Both the position numbers and the translations under genes were made by a program. A DNA stretch of 64,000 nt. It comes from Flavobacteriaceae bacterium GSB9 (GTDB taxonomy: Bacteria > Bacteroidota > Bacteroidia > Flavobacteriales > Flavobacteriaceae). Under the pieces are notes generated by a model, which ran no database searches, was not told where the DNA came from, and saw only the letters and a list, made by a program, of their open reading frames with translations. Within the stretch, counting starts at the first letter, position 1. Every line of letters begins with the position of its first letter. The DNA is taken from NCBI GenBank assembly GCA_022749295.1, contig CP062007.1, forward strand, positions 310,001-374,000. Reading direction: 5' to 3'. Positions 39,901-48,497 of the stretch are shown piece after piece.

Positions 39901-40050
39901 AGGCGGTCTAAAAAGTTGTCATTCCTTTTCCCGATAGCTATCGGGAGAAGTAATCTTAGAATAATCAAATCGATGATTATAAGATTACTTCGAAATACTA
40001 ATTTCTCTTAATGGCATTTGTACACGGCTTTTTAGACCACCTGTTTTTTT
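39901..40050 (+). repeat. Nested inverted repeats forming the lon terminator region
   Basis: Outer arms 39901-39915 and 40028-40042 pair at 14 of 15 positions and are followed by seven T (40044-40050), as in a terminator. Inside are two more hairpins: the perfect palindrome CCCGATAGCTATCGGG (39930-39945) and AAGTAATCTT/AAGATTACTT (39948-39990) with a further ATAATCA/TGATTAT core. It looks like a terminator whose loop has been enlarged by a small palindromic repeat. Confidence 0.7.
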
Positions 40051-40087
40051 GTTATTAAAATAAAATAGACTTGCTGCCGTTTTAAGA

Positions 40088-40095
40088 TAGATTTG
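40088..40095 (+). promoter_or_regulatory. -7 box for porQ
   Basis: TAGATTTG is a perfect TAnnTTTG box 20 bases before the ATG of porQ. A TTG lies 14 bases upstream, closer than the usual 19-21, so the -33 element is uncertain. Confidence 0.45.
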
Positions 40096-40115
40096 CTTTC
40101 TTTGCGCTTGTAAAT

Positions 40116-41135
40116 ATGCTAAAAAAAATTTTCCCATTTTTTTGTTTCGTTTTAACAACCTTAGCTACGGCCCAAGTGGGTGGAGAGCATACCTACCAAT
40201 TTTTAAACTTGGTTTCATCGCCGCGTCAGGCCGCATTGGGCGGAAAGGTCTTTACAAATGTAGATTATGATGTTACCCAAGCCTTATTAAACCCTGCGAC
40301 CATAAATGTAGAAATGGATAACCAATTGGCCCTAAACTACACTAGTTATTTGGGCGGTATTGGATACGGTACAGCTGCTTATGCTTATACTATTGACAGG
40401 CATGCACAAACCTTTCACGGAGGGATAACATATATAAATTATGGTTCGTTTGATGGTTATGATGAAAACGGTAATTCCACAGGAACGTTTAGCGGAAGCG
40501 AAACAGCATTGTCGCTCGGGTATGCTACACAAATTGGCTACTCAGATTTTTATTTCGGTGGAAACCTAAAATTGATTACCTCAAAATTGGAACAATACGG
40601 TTCTTTTGGTGCGGCAGTTGATTTAGGACTTATTTTTATTGATGAAAATTTAGATTTCAATGCGGCGTTGGTTGTTAGGAATTTAGGCTCGCAAATAACA
40701 ACTTACGCAGGCTTAAGTGAACCTTTACCATTTGAAGTGGCTTTTGGAATGTCCCAAAAATTAGAAAATGTTCCAATCCGTTGGCATGTAACCTTGGAAA
40801 ATCTACAGCAATGGCCTATTTCAAGGCCAAATCCGGCGCGATCAACCAGCGATTTATCAGGCAATACATCCGATGAAAAAATAGGCTTTATTGGTCAAGT
40901 AATTCGCCATGCCATTGTTGGGGCAGAGATTTTCCCCGAAGGTGGTTTCAATATCAGAGTTGGTTATAACTTTAGAAGAGGTGAAGATTTGAGAATTCTC
41001 AACCAGCGAAACTTTTCTGGTCTTTCAGCAGGAATTTCCATTAAAATGAACAAAATGCGTTTTAGTTACACGCATGCTAAATATACCAGTGCTGCCAACT
41101 CCAACTTCTTCGGCTTGCAAATTGATTTACAATAA
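40116..41135 (+). CDS. porQ: Type IX secretion system protein PorQ
   Basis: A 339-residue outer-membrane beta-barrel protein with signal peptide (about 1-19). The start of the mature protein (GGEHTYQFLNLVSSPRQAAL) and NYTSYLGGIGYGTAAYAY are characteristic of PorQ in Bacteroidota. With PorU, PorV and PorZ it belongs to the attachment complex that processes and anchors T9SS cargo at the cell surface. Those partners are not in this window. porQ next to cmk is an arrangement I recall from related genomes. Its presence implies that this cell secretes proteins by the type IX route. Confidence 0.92.
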   Translation: MLKKIFPFFCFVLTTLATAQVGGEHTYQFLNLVSSPRQAALGGKVFTNVDYDVTQALLNPATINVEMDNQLALNYTSYLGGIGYGTAAYAYTIDRHAQTFHGGITYINYGSFDGYDENGNSTGTFSGSETALSLGYATQIGYSDFYFGGNLKLITSKLEQYGSFGAAVDLGLIFIDENLDFNAALVVRNLGSQITTYAGLSEPLPFEVAFGMSQKLENVPIRWHVTLENLQQWPISRPNPARSTSDLSGNTSDEKIGFIGQVIRHAIVGAEIFPEGGFNIRVGYNFRRGEDLRILNQRNFSGLSAGISIKMNKMRFSYTHAKYTSAANSNFFGLQIDLQ

Positions 41136-41180
41136 AAATGTTTTAAGTAATTTAGACATTTTACAATCCAACATTCAAAC

Positions 41181-41873
41181 ATGAATAACATTACCATAGC
41201 CATAGACGGGTTTTCATCAACAGGAAAAAGTACAGTTGCCAAACAATTGGCCAAGCATTTGGGCTATGTGTATGTCGATACGGGTGCCATGTATCGAGCG
41301 GTTACGCTATACGCCATGCAAAAAGGGTTAATCGATACCAATCATTTTAATGAAGCGGCTTTAATTGAACGTTTGCCGGAAATACATATAAGTTTTAAGT
41401 TTAATCCTGATTTAGGTTTCGCAGAAGTCTATTTAAATGGGAAAAATGTTGAAAAGCACATACGCACCTTGGAAGTTTCCAGTTTTGTGAGTAAAGTGGC
41501 CGCTATTTCTGAGGTGCGCAAAAAACTGGTGGAACAGCAACAAAAAATGGGAGCCGATAAAGGTGTTGTTATGGACGGCAGGGATATTGGTACCGTGGTT
41601 TTTCCGGATGCCGAGTTAAAATTGTTTATGACGGCTACTGCCGAAACTCGTGCTAAACGCCGTTTTAAAGAATTGACAGATCGAGGAGACAAAATACAAT
41701 ATCAAGACGTTTTAAAAAACGTGGAAGAGCGTGATTACATCGACTCTAACCGAGAAGATTCCCCTTTGGTAAAAGCTAAAGGTGCTATTGAAATCGATAA
41801 CTCTAAAATGACGCTTCAAGAGCAATTTGATAAAATCCTTCAATTAGTCAAAAAAGTCATTGAAAGCGGTTAA
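41181..41873 (+). CDS. cmk: Cytidylate kinase
   Basis: A 230-residue nucleoside monophosphate kinase of normal bacterial CMP kinase length. IAIDGFSSTGKSTVAKQLA is the P-loop, YVDTGAMYRAVTL is the CMP-binding start, and MDGRDIGTVVFPDAELK is the Cmk signature. It makes CDP or dCDP from CMP or dCMP. It starts 45 bases after porQ and is probably read with it. Confidence 0.96.
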   Translation: MNNITIAIDGFSSTGKSTVAKQLAKHLGYVYVDTGAMYRAVTLYAMQKGLIDTNHFNEAALIERLPEIHISFKFNPDLGFAEVYLNGKNVEKHIRTLEVSSFVSKVAAISEVRKKLVEQQQKMGADKGVVMDGRDIGTVVFPDAELKLFMTATAETRAKRRFKELTDRGDKIQYQDVLKNVEERDYIDSNREDSPLVKAKGAIEIDNSKMTLQEQFDKILQLVKKVIESG

Positions 41874-41885
41874 TAGTTTAATGTG

Positions 41886-42665
41886 CTAGTTTTTTGTTTC
41901 AGCTTCAATCTCGTCATCAGCTTTAACTTTTTCAATGTTTTTATATTTCTTGTAAAGCGGGATTCGATAGGATAGGAAATAACTATAACCTACGCCAATA
42001 CCAGTACTATCATAAGTTTTGCCAAAACCGGGAATATAAACGTTTTGGAAATTATTGGGTTCGGTTTCGTTAGCTTTAAGCTTTAATTGCGCATTTAAGC
42101 CCAAATAAAGGTTGTTGAGCAATTCAACCTTAATACCAAGAATTATTTCTGCCCAAATGGCTGTTAAACCACTAAACGATTCCGTTTCGGTAGAAGTGTA
42201 TTGCTCCCAAAATTGATTGGTGTTATATACTGTAAAACTGTTTAGATCTTGGGTAAATGTGGCCGCGCCAATTCTAAATCCGGCATAAATCATGTTGTCC
42301 ATATCCAACCAGTTTTCATACATATTGTAATCAATTCCTGCTTTAAGATATGAGCCTTTGCTGGTAATATCCAGATAATCGTTTACAGTATTTTTTTCTT
42401 CAATACCAATTTCACCGGCAATATAAAGGTCTTTTTTTAATCTATAATCTCCTTGAATTTCAAAACCAGCATAATCGTCGTCGAGCGATGACCGAATAAG
42501 TTTTCCTATATCGCCGCCAACCCTTAAGCCATATTTTAGTTTTACACGGGTTGTATCGCTTGTAGCCTTAGCAATACTATCATTTTGGGCCTCTGTAACG
42601 GTTGCCAATAGTAAAACCGCAAGAAGACTGCTAATGCGTAATGTTAAAGTGCGTGGTTGTTTCAT
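41886..42665 (-). CDS. DUF6048 family protein, exported
   Basis: A 259-residue protein with a signal peptide ending near TEAQ (about 27) and a regular strand pattern (YGLRVGGDIGKLI; YAGFRIGAATF; IGVGYSYFLSYRIPLYKKYK), consistent with an outer-membrane beta barrel. It matches the family known as DUF6048 that pairs with DUF6452 in flavobacteria. Its start lies 35 bases inside the upstream DUF6452 gene, so the pair is coupled. Function unknown. Confidence 0.8.
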   Translation of the reverse strand: MKQPRTLTLRISSLLAVLLLATVTEAQNDSIAKATSDTTRVKLKYGLRVGGDIGKLIRSSLDDDYAGFEIQGDYRLKKDLYIAGEIGIEEKNTVNDYLDITSKGSYLKAGIDYNMYENWLDMDNMIYAGFRIGAATFTQDLNSFTVYNTNQFWEQYTSTETESFSGLTAIWAEIILGIKVELLNNLYLGLNAQLKLKANETEPNNFQNVYIPGFGKTYDSTGIGVGYSYFLSYRIPLYKKYKNIEKVKADDEIEAETKN

Positions 42666-43173
42666 CTTCTACAGATTGATTATCGGTTAACGGTTGTCTG
42701 GAAAGCATCCAGTTATCAGAGTCGGGCTCGATGGTGAGCGTTACGTTTTTAAATATGGTTTTGTAGCCACAGGCTCGTGATACAAATACCTGCTCTCTAC
42801 TGTAATTTATTGTTATAATATCTTGATTGCCGGTAATGGTATCGTCTGAAGTATCATCTGGGGTGTCATTATCATCAATTTCAGCTTCTTTAATAACGAT
42901 AAACTGCGTGGTGTTGTCATCAGTTTTTAGTGGAAGTAAAAGCGATGAGGTACGAACAAAGTTATAATTTCCAAGAATCGTTTCGTTATCTAAACCTGCA
43001 ACAACAATATCAACCACGTCCTTTTTGTTGTCGGGGTTTTTTACATCAAGAAAATCGATAATTAACCGCGGTGTTGTAGGTGTGCTTGCCGGACAAATAT
43101 CATCGCGCTCGCAGCTGATAGATAGTACAATGAGCAAGATCAGGGGAATGATTAGGGTTTTAAAGTATTTCAT
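42631..43173 (-). CDS. DUF6452 family lipoprotein
   Basis: A 180-residue protein with a lipobox (LSISC, Cys about 20), then CERDDICPASTPTTPRLIID, which is the DUF6452 signature. A Thr/Asp-rich insert (DTPDDTSDDT) lies in the middle. It is probably a periplasmic or outer-membrane lipoprotein. It is encoded between rlmD (15 bases upstream) and the DUF6048 gene, which it overlaps. Function unknown. Confidence 0.82.
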   Translation of the reverse strand: MKYFKTLIIPLILLIVLSISCERDDICPASTPTTPRLIIDFLDVKNPDNKKDVVDIVVAGLDNETILGNYNFVRTSSLLLPLKTDDNTTQFIVIKEAEIDDNDTPDDTSDDTITGNQDIITINYSREQVFVSRACGYKTIFKNVTLTIEPDSDNWMLSRQPLTDNQSVEDETTTHFNITH

Positions 43174-43188
43174 TTTTTATAAAATCAT

Positions 43189-44601
43189 TTATCGGTGTTC
43201 CAAAAGCACCACATTTTCAACGTGAAAAGTTTGTGGAAACATATCAACCGCTTGGGTTTTAACAACTTTATATTGGGCATCCATCAAGGCCAAATCGCGG
43301 GCTTGGGTGGCACTGTTACAACTCACATAAACCACACGTTTTGGTGCAATATTTAAAATTTGTTGAACCACATCTTTATGCATGCCGTCCCGTGGAGGGT
43401 CGGTGATGATAACATCGGGCTGCCCGTGTTTGTTTATAAACCCGGTATTGAAAACATGTTTCATATCGCCCACAAAAAAGTCAACGTTATTTATTTGGTT
43501 TAATTGTGCATTTTCTTTTGCAGCAGTTATGGCATCTGGTACGGCTTCAACGCCAACCACTTTTTTTGCTTTTTTAGCCACAAACTGTGCAATCGTACCA
43601 GTGCCGGTATATAAGTCATAAACCAATTCATTTCCGGTTAAACCTGCAAAATTACGTGTTATTTTGTAGAGTTCGTAAGCTTGCTCAGAGTTGGTTTGGT
43701 AGAACGATTTGGCGTTAATTTTAAATTTCAAGCCTTCCATATTTTCAAAAATATGGTCGTTGCCTTTGTAGCAAATCACTTCTTGGTCGTAAATAGTATC
43801 GTTGCCTTTTTCGTTTATAACGTAGAGTAACGCTGTTACCTGCGGAAACGTTTCATCAATAAAATCGAGCAATAATTTGCGTTTGGTTTCATCTTCTTTA
43901 AAAAACTGAATAAGCACCATTACATCGCCGGTCGTGGATGTACGAATCATCATGGTTCGTAACAACCCGGTTTGATTACGGGTATTGAAAAATTCCAAAT
44001 TGTTATCAATGGCAAATTGTTTCACCCCATTTCTAATAGCATTTGAAGGGGCTTGTTGTAAATGGCATTTTTTCACATCCAGAATTTTATCCCACATGCC
44101 CGGAATGTGGAAACCTAAAGCGTTTTTATCGTCCAAATCTTCACCCGACTGAATTTCGTCTAGTGTGAGCCAACGGCTGTCACTAAACGAAAATTCCATT
44201 TTATTACGGTAAAAATATTGCTTTTCGGAACCTAAAATAGGGGTCACTTCGGGTAATTCGATATGTCCAATACGGGTAAGGTTGTTGGTAACTTCCTTTT
44301 GTTTGTAATACAATTGGTGTTCGTAGGCCATATTTTGCCATTTGCAACCGCCACAAGTGCCAAAGTGCTCGCAAACAGGTTCGGTTCTTTTTTCCGATAG
44401 TTCATGAAAAACTGTGGCTTTACCTTCGTAATATGCTTTTCGCTTTTTAAAGGTTTGAACATCAACAACATCTCCTGGTACGGCATTAGACAGAAAAACA
44501 ACTTTTCCATCTGGTGCTTTTGCAATGGTTTTGCCTTTGGCTCCGGCATCTATAACCTCTAAGCTTTCAAAAATTTTTTTTCTGGATTTTTTTCTTGACA
44601 T
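43189..44601 (-). CDS. rlmD: 23S rRNA (uracil1939-C5)-methyltransferase RlmD-like
   Basis: A 470-residue RumA/RlmD-type enzyme. An N-terminal TRAM domain (about 10-70) is followed by the 4Fe-4S site CEHFGTCGGCKWQNM, the SAM site DLYTGTGTIAQFVAKKA, the DPPRDGMH loop, and the catalytic Cys in VYVSCNSATQARDL. It methylates C5 of a uridine in 23S rRNA (U1939 for E. coli RlmD). RlmC or TrmA-type specificity is possible because the family is uniform, so the target is an inference. Confidence 0.9.
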   Translation of the reverse strand: MSRKKSRKKIFESLEVIDAGAKGKTIAKAPDGKVVFLSNAVPGDVVDVQTFKKRKAYYEGKATVFHELSEKRTEPVCEHFGTCGGCKWQNMAYEHQLYYKQKEVTNNLTRIGHIELPEVTPILGSEKQYFYRNKMEFSFSDSRWLTLDEIQSGEDLDDKNALGFHIPGMWDKILDVKKCHLQQAPSNAIRNGVKQFAIDNNLEFFNTRNQTGLLRTMMIRTSTTGDVMVLIQFFKEDETKRKLLLDFIDETFPQVTALLYVINEKGNDTIYDQEVICYKGNDHIFENMEGLKFKINAKSFYQTNSEQAYELYKITRNFAGLTGNELVYDLYTGTGTIAQFVAKKAKKVVGVEAVPDAITAAKENAQLNQINNVDFFVGDMKHVFNTGFINKHGQPDVIITDPPRDGMHKDVVQQILNIAPKRVVYVSCNSATQARDLALMDAQYKVVKTQAVDMFPQTFHVENVVLLEHR

Positions 44602-44605
44602 ACTG

Positions 44606-44628
44606 CAAAAGTAATAATAGCAAAAATA
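44606..44628 (-). promoter_or_regulatory. Two -7 boxes directly before rlmD, possible leaderless start
   Basis: On the minus strand TATTTTTG (44628-44621) and TACTTTTG (44613-44606) both match TAnnTTTG. The nearer one ends only 4 bases before the ATG, which would put a start at or inside the start codon; the farther one would leave a leader of about 15 bases. No -33 TTG at normal spacing. Confidence 0.4.
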
Positions 44629-44688
44629 TAAAAGCCTTTATTTTTTTAAGTTTTTAAAACGGCTGTTTTTTATGGTATAGGTGTATAT

Positions 44689-44718
44689 AAAAAAAGCTGC
44701 TTGGGTTTTCCAAACAGC
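44689..44718 (-). terminator. Rho-independent terminator of the TM-helix protein gene
   Basis: Read on the minus strand, GCTGTTTGG and CCAAGCAGC pair over nine positions (one G-T) around a 5-base loop, followed by seven T (44695-44689). It lies about 40 bases after the stop of the leftward gene at 44760. Confidence 0.82.
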
Positions 44719-44759
44719 TCTATTCTTTAAAAAGTTGTGGTTTTACTAAACAGTAAAAC

Positions 44760-45935
44760 TTAGTTTTGTTTATTGTTGAACTTGTCTAATATTTTGCTCA
44801 TTTGTTTTCCAGCAGCTTCACGACCGCCCAATCCGAAAGAAAGAACGATGGTTAAAGCCACGGTTCCTAAAGAGATACCGAACGCCAGATTAATAATTTC
44901 GTCGGCGATACCCATGGAGCGCATGCCAATTGCCAAGAAAATAGCGATAATGGCAACTCTTATAACAGAAGTCACAAAACCATTCTTGTCTGTTTTAGAG
45001 AAATTAGTAGCGGCTATGTTGGCTAACCAATTACCAATGGCTAAAATCACTAGGCCGAATAATATTTTGGCCGAATAATTTGTAATCGTGTACAGAATAT
45101 CAGAAAGGTGGGCAAATTCCAACTTTTCTACAGCAGTAGTGATTCCGAACAAAATGATAAAATAATAAATAAGATTCCCAATAATGCCTACAAGATTGTA
45201 ATTGCCTGTTATGGAGCCTAAACCTGCTTTGTTGAAAAAATTATTGAGGTTGATGCTGTTAAGTAAATCTTTAATCAGTTCGCTTAGAAAACGACCGCCA
45301 ACTACAAATAGAATTAATATTAAAGAAGCCAGAATAATTTTCGGAACGGCATCAAAGAAATTGCCGAGCATTGCTGTTGCAGGCTCTGAAATAGAATCCA
45401 AGTTTAAAATATTGAACGCCGAGATAAGTAGTGGGATAAAGATTAAAATAAATACGACCTTTTTAACAACGTCCACTAGGTCAATATTTTCGGGCATCCT
45501 CAACTTTCGAACAAGTTTTTGAATGGAATCACCTGAGAGTTCAACCAGTTCAGAAACAATGGTAGCCAACATATAGCCAATATAGCAAACTAAACCAGCG
45601 CCTATAATATTGGGTAAGAACCTTGTAAAATCGTCAAGCATATTTTTTAATGGGTCAAGAACATTGCTCATGCCCATTTTTTCTAAGGCTAAACTAAAAA
45701 CGAAGATCATAATCAAAAAATATACCAGCTTACTAATGAATTTTGAAAGGCTAATTTTAGAGTTATGCAGCTTTTCGTCTATTCCTGTGCTCTTAAATAG
45801 TTTCAAGACCAGTCGTTTTAACAATCGAGCCACAAACCAACCAATTATTACAATAATTAAGGCAGCAAGCGCATTCGATAGGTCTGCGCCCAATGTTTCT
45901 GTGATACTGTCTAAAAGATTCGATAAATAGTCCAT
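44760..45935 (-). CDS. Conserved TM helix repeat protein, channel-like (CmpX/MscS-related)
   Basis: A 391-residue protein with about ten membrane segments, built from several copies of the conserved TM helix repeat (the pattern LPNIIGAGLVCYIGYMLA; VPKIILASLILILFVVGGRF; AKILFGLVILAIGNWLA). The C-terminal AFGISLGTVALTIVLSFGLG resembles the pore helix of small mechanosensitive channels, but the protein ends right after it and has no MscS beta domain. It is therefore a relative of, not a complete, MscS channel. It may have a role in osmotic response; not established. Confidence 0.82.
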   Translation of the reverse strand: MDYLSNLLDSITETLGADLSNALAALIIVIIGWFVARLLKRLVLKLFKSTGIDEKLHNSKISLSKFISKLVYFLIMIFVFSLALEKMGMSNVLDPLKNMLDDFTRFLPNIIGAGLVCYIGYMLATIVSELVELSGDSIQKLVRKLRMPENIDLVDVVKKVVFILIFIPLLISAFNILNLDSISEPATAMLGNFFDAVPKIILASLILILFVVGGRFLSELIKDLLNSINLNNFFNKAGLGSITGNYNLVGIIGNLIYYFIILFGITTAVEKLEFAHLSDILYTITNYSAKILFGLVILAIGNWLANIAATNFSKTDKNGFVTSVIRVAIIAIFLAIGMRSMGIADEIINLAFGISLGTVALTIVLSFGLGGREAAGKQMSKILDKFNNKQN

Positions 45936-46060
45936 AATGTTATATTTTTAGATGGTTGTTATAATTTAGACACAAAAAATATCGAAAAGACACAATTTTT
46001 GGTTTTTTTGAGTAATTTGCAGCTATCAAAGGATGATTTCTCTCCCACGCTGCTTTTTCA

Positions 46061-46078
46061 TCCCGATGCTCGTCGGGA
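46061..46078. repeat. Short palindromic intergenic repeat
   Basis: TCCCGA (46061-46066) and TCGGGA (46073-46078) flank a 6-base centre. It resembles the CCCGAT..ATCGGG palindrome inside the lon terminator region and probably belongs to the same repeat class. It lies between the TM-helix protein and rocD starts. Confidence 0.5.
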
Positions 46079-46139
46079 CCTCGAAAGAATAAAGGTACAG
46101 AAGGAATAGTTGTTTTTTTCAATTTTAAATTTTAATGAA

Positions 46140-47417
46140 ATGGCTGTTTTAGACCAATTGACTTCGCAACAAGCGATAGATTTAGAAAACGAATATGGAG
46201 CTCATAACTACCATCCGTTACCCGTAGTGTTAACAAAAGGTGAAGGTGTATATGTTTGGGATGTAGAGGGTAAAAAATATTACGACTTTTTATCGGCATA
46301 TTCTGCAGTAAACCAAGGGCATTGTCACCCCAAAATTGTTGGTGCAATGATGCAGCAAGCACAAACCCTAACATTAACTTCCAGAGCTTTTTATAACGAT
46401 ATGTTGGGCAAGTTTGAAAAGTTTGCTTGTCAGTTTTTTGGCTTCGATAAATTATTACCAATGAATACTGGTGCAGAGGCTGTAGAAACAGCTTTGAAAA
46501 TCTGCAGAAAATGGGCTTACGAAGTAAAGGGAATTGATGAAAATGAAGCGGAAATTGTGGTTTGCGAGAATAACTTTCACGGACGCACCACCACGATTAT
46601 TTCGTTTTCTAACGATGCCGTAGCTCGGAATAATTTTGGGCCTTATACCAAAGGATTCCTCAAAATTGAATATGATAATTTGGAGGCCTTGGAATATACT
46701 TTGAAAAACAATCCTAATGTTGCTGGGTTTTTGGTGGAGCCTATTCAAGGAGAAGCCGGCGTTTATGTGCCTTCCGAAGACTACCTTTTAAAAGCAAAAG
46801 CACTTTGTGAAAAATATAATGTGTTGTTTATTGCCGACGAAGTGCAAACGGGTATTGCGCGTACTGGTCGGTTATTGGCCACTTGTGGTAACTGTTCATG
46901 TGAGCATAAAAATTGCTCTAAAAACCCAGAAGTGAAACCAGATATTTTAATTCTAGGAAAAGCCATTAGTGGTGGGGTGTACCCAGTTTCTGCTGTTTTG
47001 GCAAACAACCCTATTATGAATGTTATAAAGCCTGGAAGCCACGGTAGTACGTTTGGTGGTAATCCCGTTGCAGCAGCCGTTGCTATGGCAGCTTTAGAAG
47101 TGGTTCGTGATGAAAATTTGGCTGAAAATGCTCAGGCTTTGGGCGAGCTTTTTAGAGAAGAATTAAACAAGTTTATTGAGACTAGTAAAATTGTTAAACT
47201 CATTCGTGGTAAAGGGTTGCTCAATGCCATAGTGATTAATGATGACGAAGACAGCGATACGGCTTGGAATATCTGTTTAGCCTTGCGAGACAACGGTTTG
47301 TTAGCTAAACCCACACATGGTAATATTATTAGGTTTGCTCCGCCACTAGTGATGAATCGTGAACAGTTGTTAGATTGTGTAGATATTATCAAAAAAACGC
47401 TAAAGTCATTTGAATGA
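46140..47417 (+). CDS. rocD: Ornithine aminotransferase
   Basis: A 425-residue PLP enzyme of class III. The start is the ATG at 46140 ([11 protein letters not shown]); an in-frame TTG at 46110 adds only unconserved residues. [33 protein letters not shown] and [18 protein letters not shown] (with the PLP Lys) match ornithine-oxoacid transaminases, which convert ornithine to glutamate semialdehyde. Before the PLP Lys is a Cys-rich insert, [11 protein letters not shown], which I recall from other Bacteroidetes members and which could bind a metal. The gene is monocistronic. Confidence 0.93.
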   Translation: MAVLDQLTSQQAIDLENEYGAHNYHPLPVVLTKGEGVYVWDVEGKKYYDFLSAYSAVNQGHCHPKIVGAMMQQAQTLTLTSRAFYNDMLGKFEKFACQFFGFDKLLPMNTGAEAVETALKICRKWAYEVKGIDENEAEIVVCENNFHGRTTTIISFSNDAVARNNFGPYTKGFLKIEYDNLEALEYTLKNNPNVAGFLVEPIQGEAGVYVPSEDYLLKAKALCEKYNVLFIADEVQTGIARTGRLLATCGNCSCEHKNCSKNPEVKPDILILGKAISGGVYPVSAVLANNPIMNVIKPGSHGSTFGGNPVAAAVAMAALEVVRDENLAENAQALGELFREELNKFIETSKIVKLIRGKGLLNAIVINDDEDSDTAWNICLALRDNGLLAKPTHGNIIRFAPPLVMNREQLLDCVDIIKKTLKSFE

Positions 47418-47586
47418 AGGACTTAAGGTTAGAGCATAGCGATAGAAATCCAACTAAATCTCTTTAATCGCAAAAAGAATGTTGAAATTAATTTTATCTT
47501 GAAAGCTTGTGTGGCTTAATGCTTTTCTGCTTTATAAAATCGTTCGTCGGGCAATAGTAACACCGAAGTATTTTTTAATTAAACAT

Positions 47587-47601
47587 ATTGCATGTTGCAA
47601 T
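47587..47601. promoter_or_regulatory. Candidate operator before the acid-sugar operon
   Basis: ATTGCA-TGT-TGCAAT is a perfect 6-bp inverted repeat around a 3-base centre, 16 bases before the ATG at 47618. This size and spacing suit a GntR-type dimer. No regulator gene is nearby and no clear -7 box was found in the 200-base gap, so the call is tentative. Confidence 0.4.
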
Positions 47602-47617
47602 TTTTAAAAATATACTT

Positions 47618-48466
47618 ATGCAAAAACGTTTTTCCGGTGTTGTTGTACCGATGATTACACCTTTAAATCCCGATTTTTCTGTAGATGTTAAAGCGGTTGA
47701 AAAAATAGTAAAACGTTTTTCCGAAAATGGTATACATCCGTTGGTTTTAGGAACCACGGGCGAATCGAGTTCCATTAATGAAACCGAAAGCCTTAAACTG
47801 GTTAAAGCTGCTGTAAAAGCAAAAGGAGCAAGCCAAACCATTTATGCCGGATTGGTAGGGAACCAAGTTGACGATGTAATTTCCAGAGGAAATAAATACA
47901 TAGAGTTGGGAGCCGATTGTGTGGTGGCTACCTTGCCATCATATTACGGTTTAACACCACAACAAATGGCAGGTTTTTATACCAATTTGGCCGATAACAT
48001 TTCTGGTCCGGTAATGATGTATAATATTAAGGCTACAACGCAAATGTCTATTCCGTTGGAGGTTGTAGAGGCCTTGTCACACCATAAAAATATTTGGGGC
48101 TTAAAAGATTCTGAACGTGATCTAGAGCGTATGCAAATCTGTATTGACCGTTACGGAAACAATGAGAACTTTTCCTTTTTCTGCGGATGGGGAGCACAAA
48201 GTTTTGGCAGCCTTAAAATGGGAGCTGATGGTATTGTGCCAAGTACAGGCAATTATGTGCCAGAAATGTACAAAAAGCTCTATGCCGCTGCTTTAAACAA
48301 TGATTGGGACGCATGCGAAAAATGGCAAAACGAAACCGATACCATTGCTCAACAATATCAAAAAGATAGAACTTTAGGCGAATCTTTGGCTGTTTTAAAA
48401 GCCTTAATGAACAAAAAAGGATTATGCCATAAAACCATGATGCCACCATTAACCGAGGTGGACTAA
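47618..48466 (+). CDS. DapA/NAL family class I aldolase or dehydratase
   Basis: A 282-residue TIM-barrel enzyme. LGTTGESSSINETE is the carboxylate-binding loop. Y135 (VMMYNIKAT) and Schiff-base Lys K163 (IWGLKDSE) are both present, so it should be active on a 2-keto acid. YNIKATT replaces the YNIP/YNVP loop usual in true DapA, so a role in lysine synthesis is unlikely. In this setting it is a candidate 2-keto-3-deoxy acid aldolase. It is the first gene of the operon; the ATG at 47618 is preferred over a TTG at 47588, which lies in the palindrome. Confidence 0.87.
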   Translation: MQKRFSGVVVPMITPLNPDFSVDVKAVEKIVKRFSENGIHPLVLGTTGESSSINETESLKLVKAAVKAKGASQTIYAGLVGNQVDDVISRGNKYIELGADCVVATLPSYYGLTPQQMAGFYTNLADNISGPVMMYNIKATTQMSIPLEVVEALSHHKNIWGLKDSERDLERMQICIDRYGNNENFSFFCGWGAQSFGSLKMGADGIVPSTGNYVPEMYKKLYAAALNNDWDACEKWQNETDTIAQQYQKDRTLGESLAVLKALMNKKGLCHKTMMPPLTEVD

Positions 48467-48497
48467 TTCAAAACCGACTAACTAAACTAAAATCATT

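Noticed and set aside
44760-45935. Calling this gene a complete MscS channel
   Set aside because: The protein stops after the pore-like helix and has no MscS beta domain.
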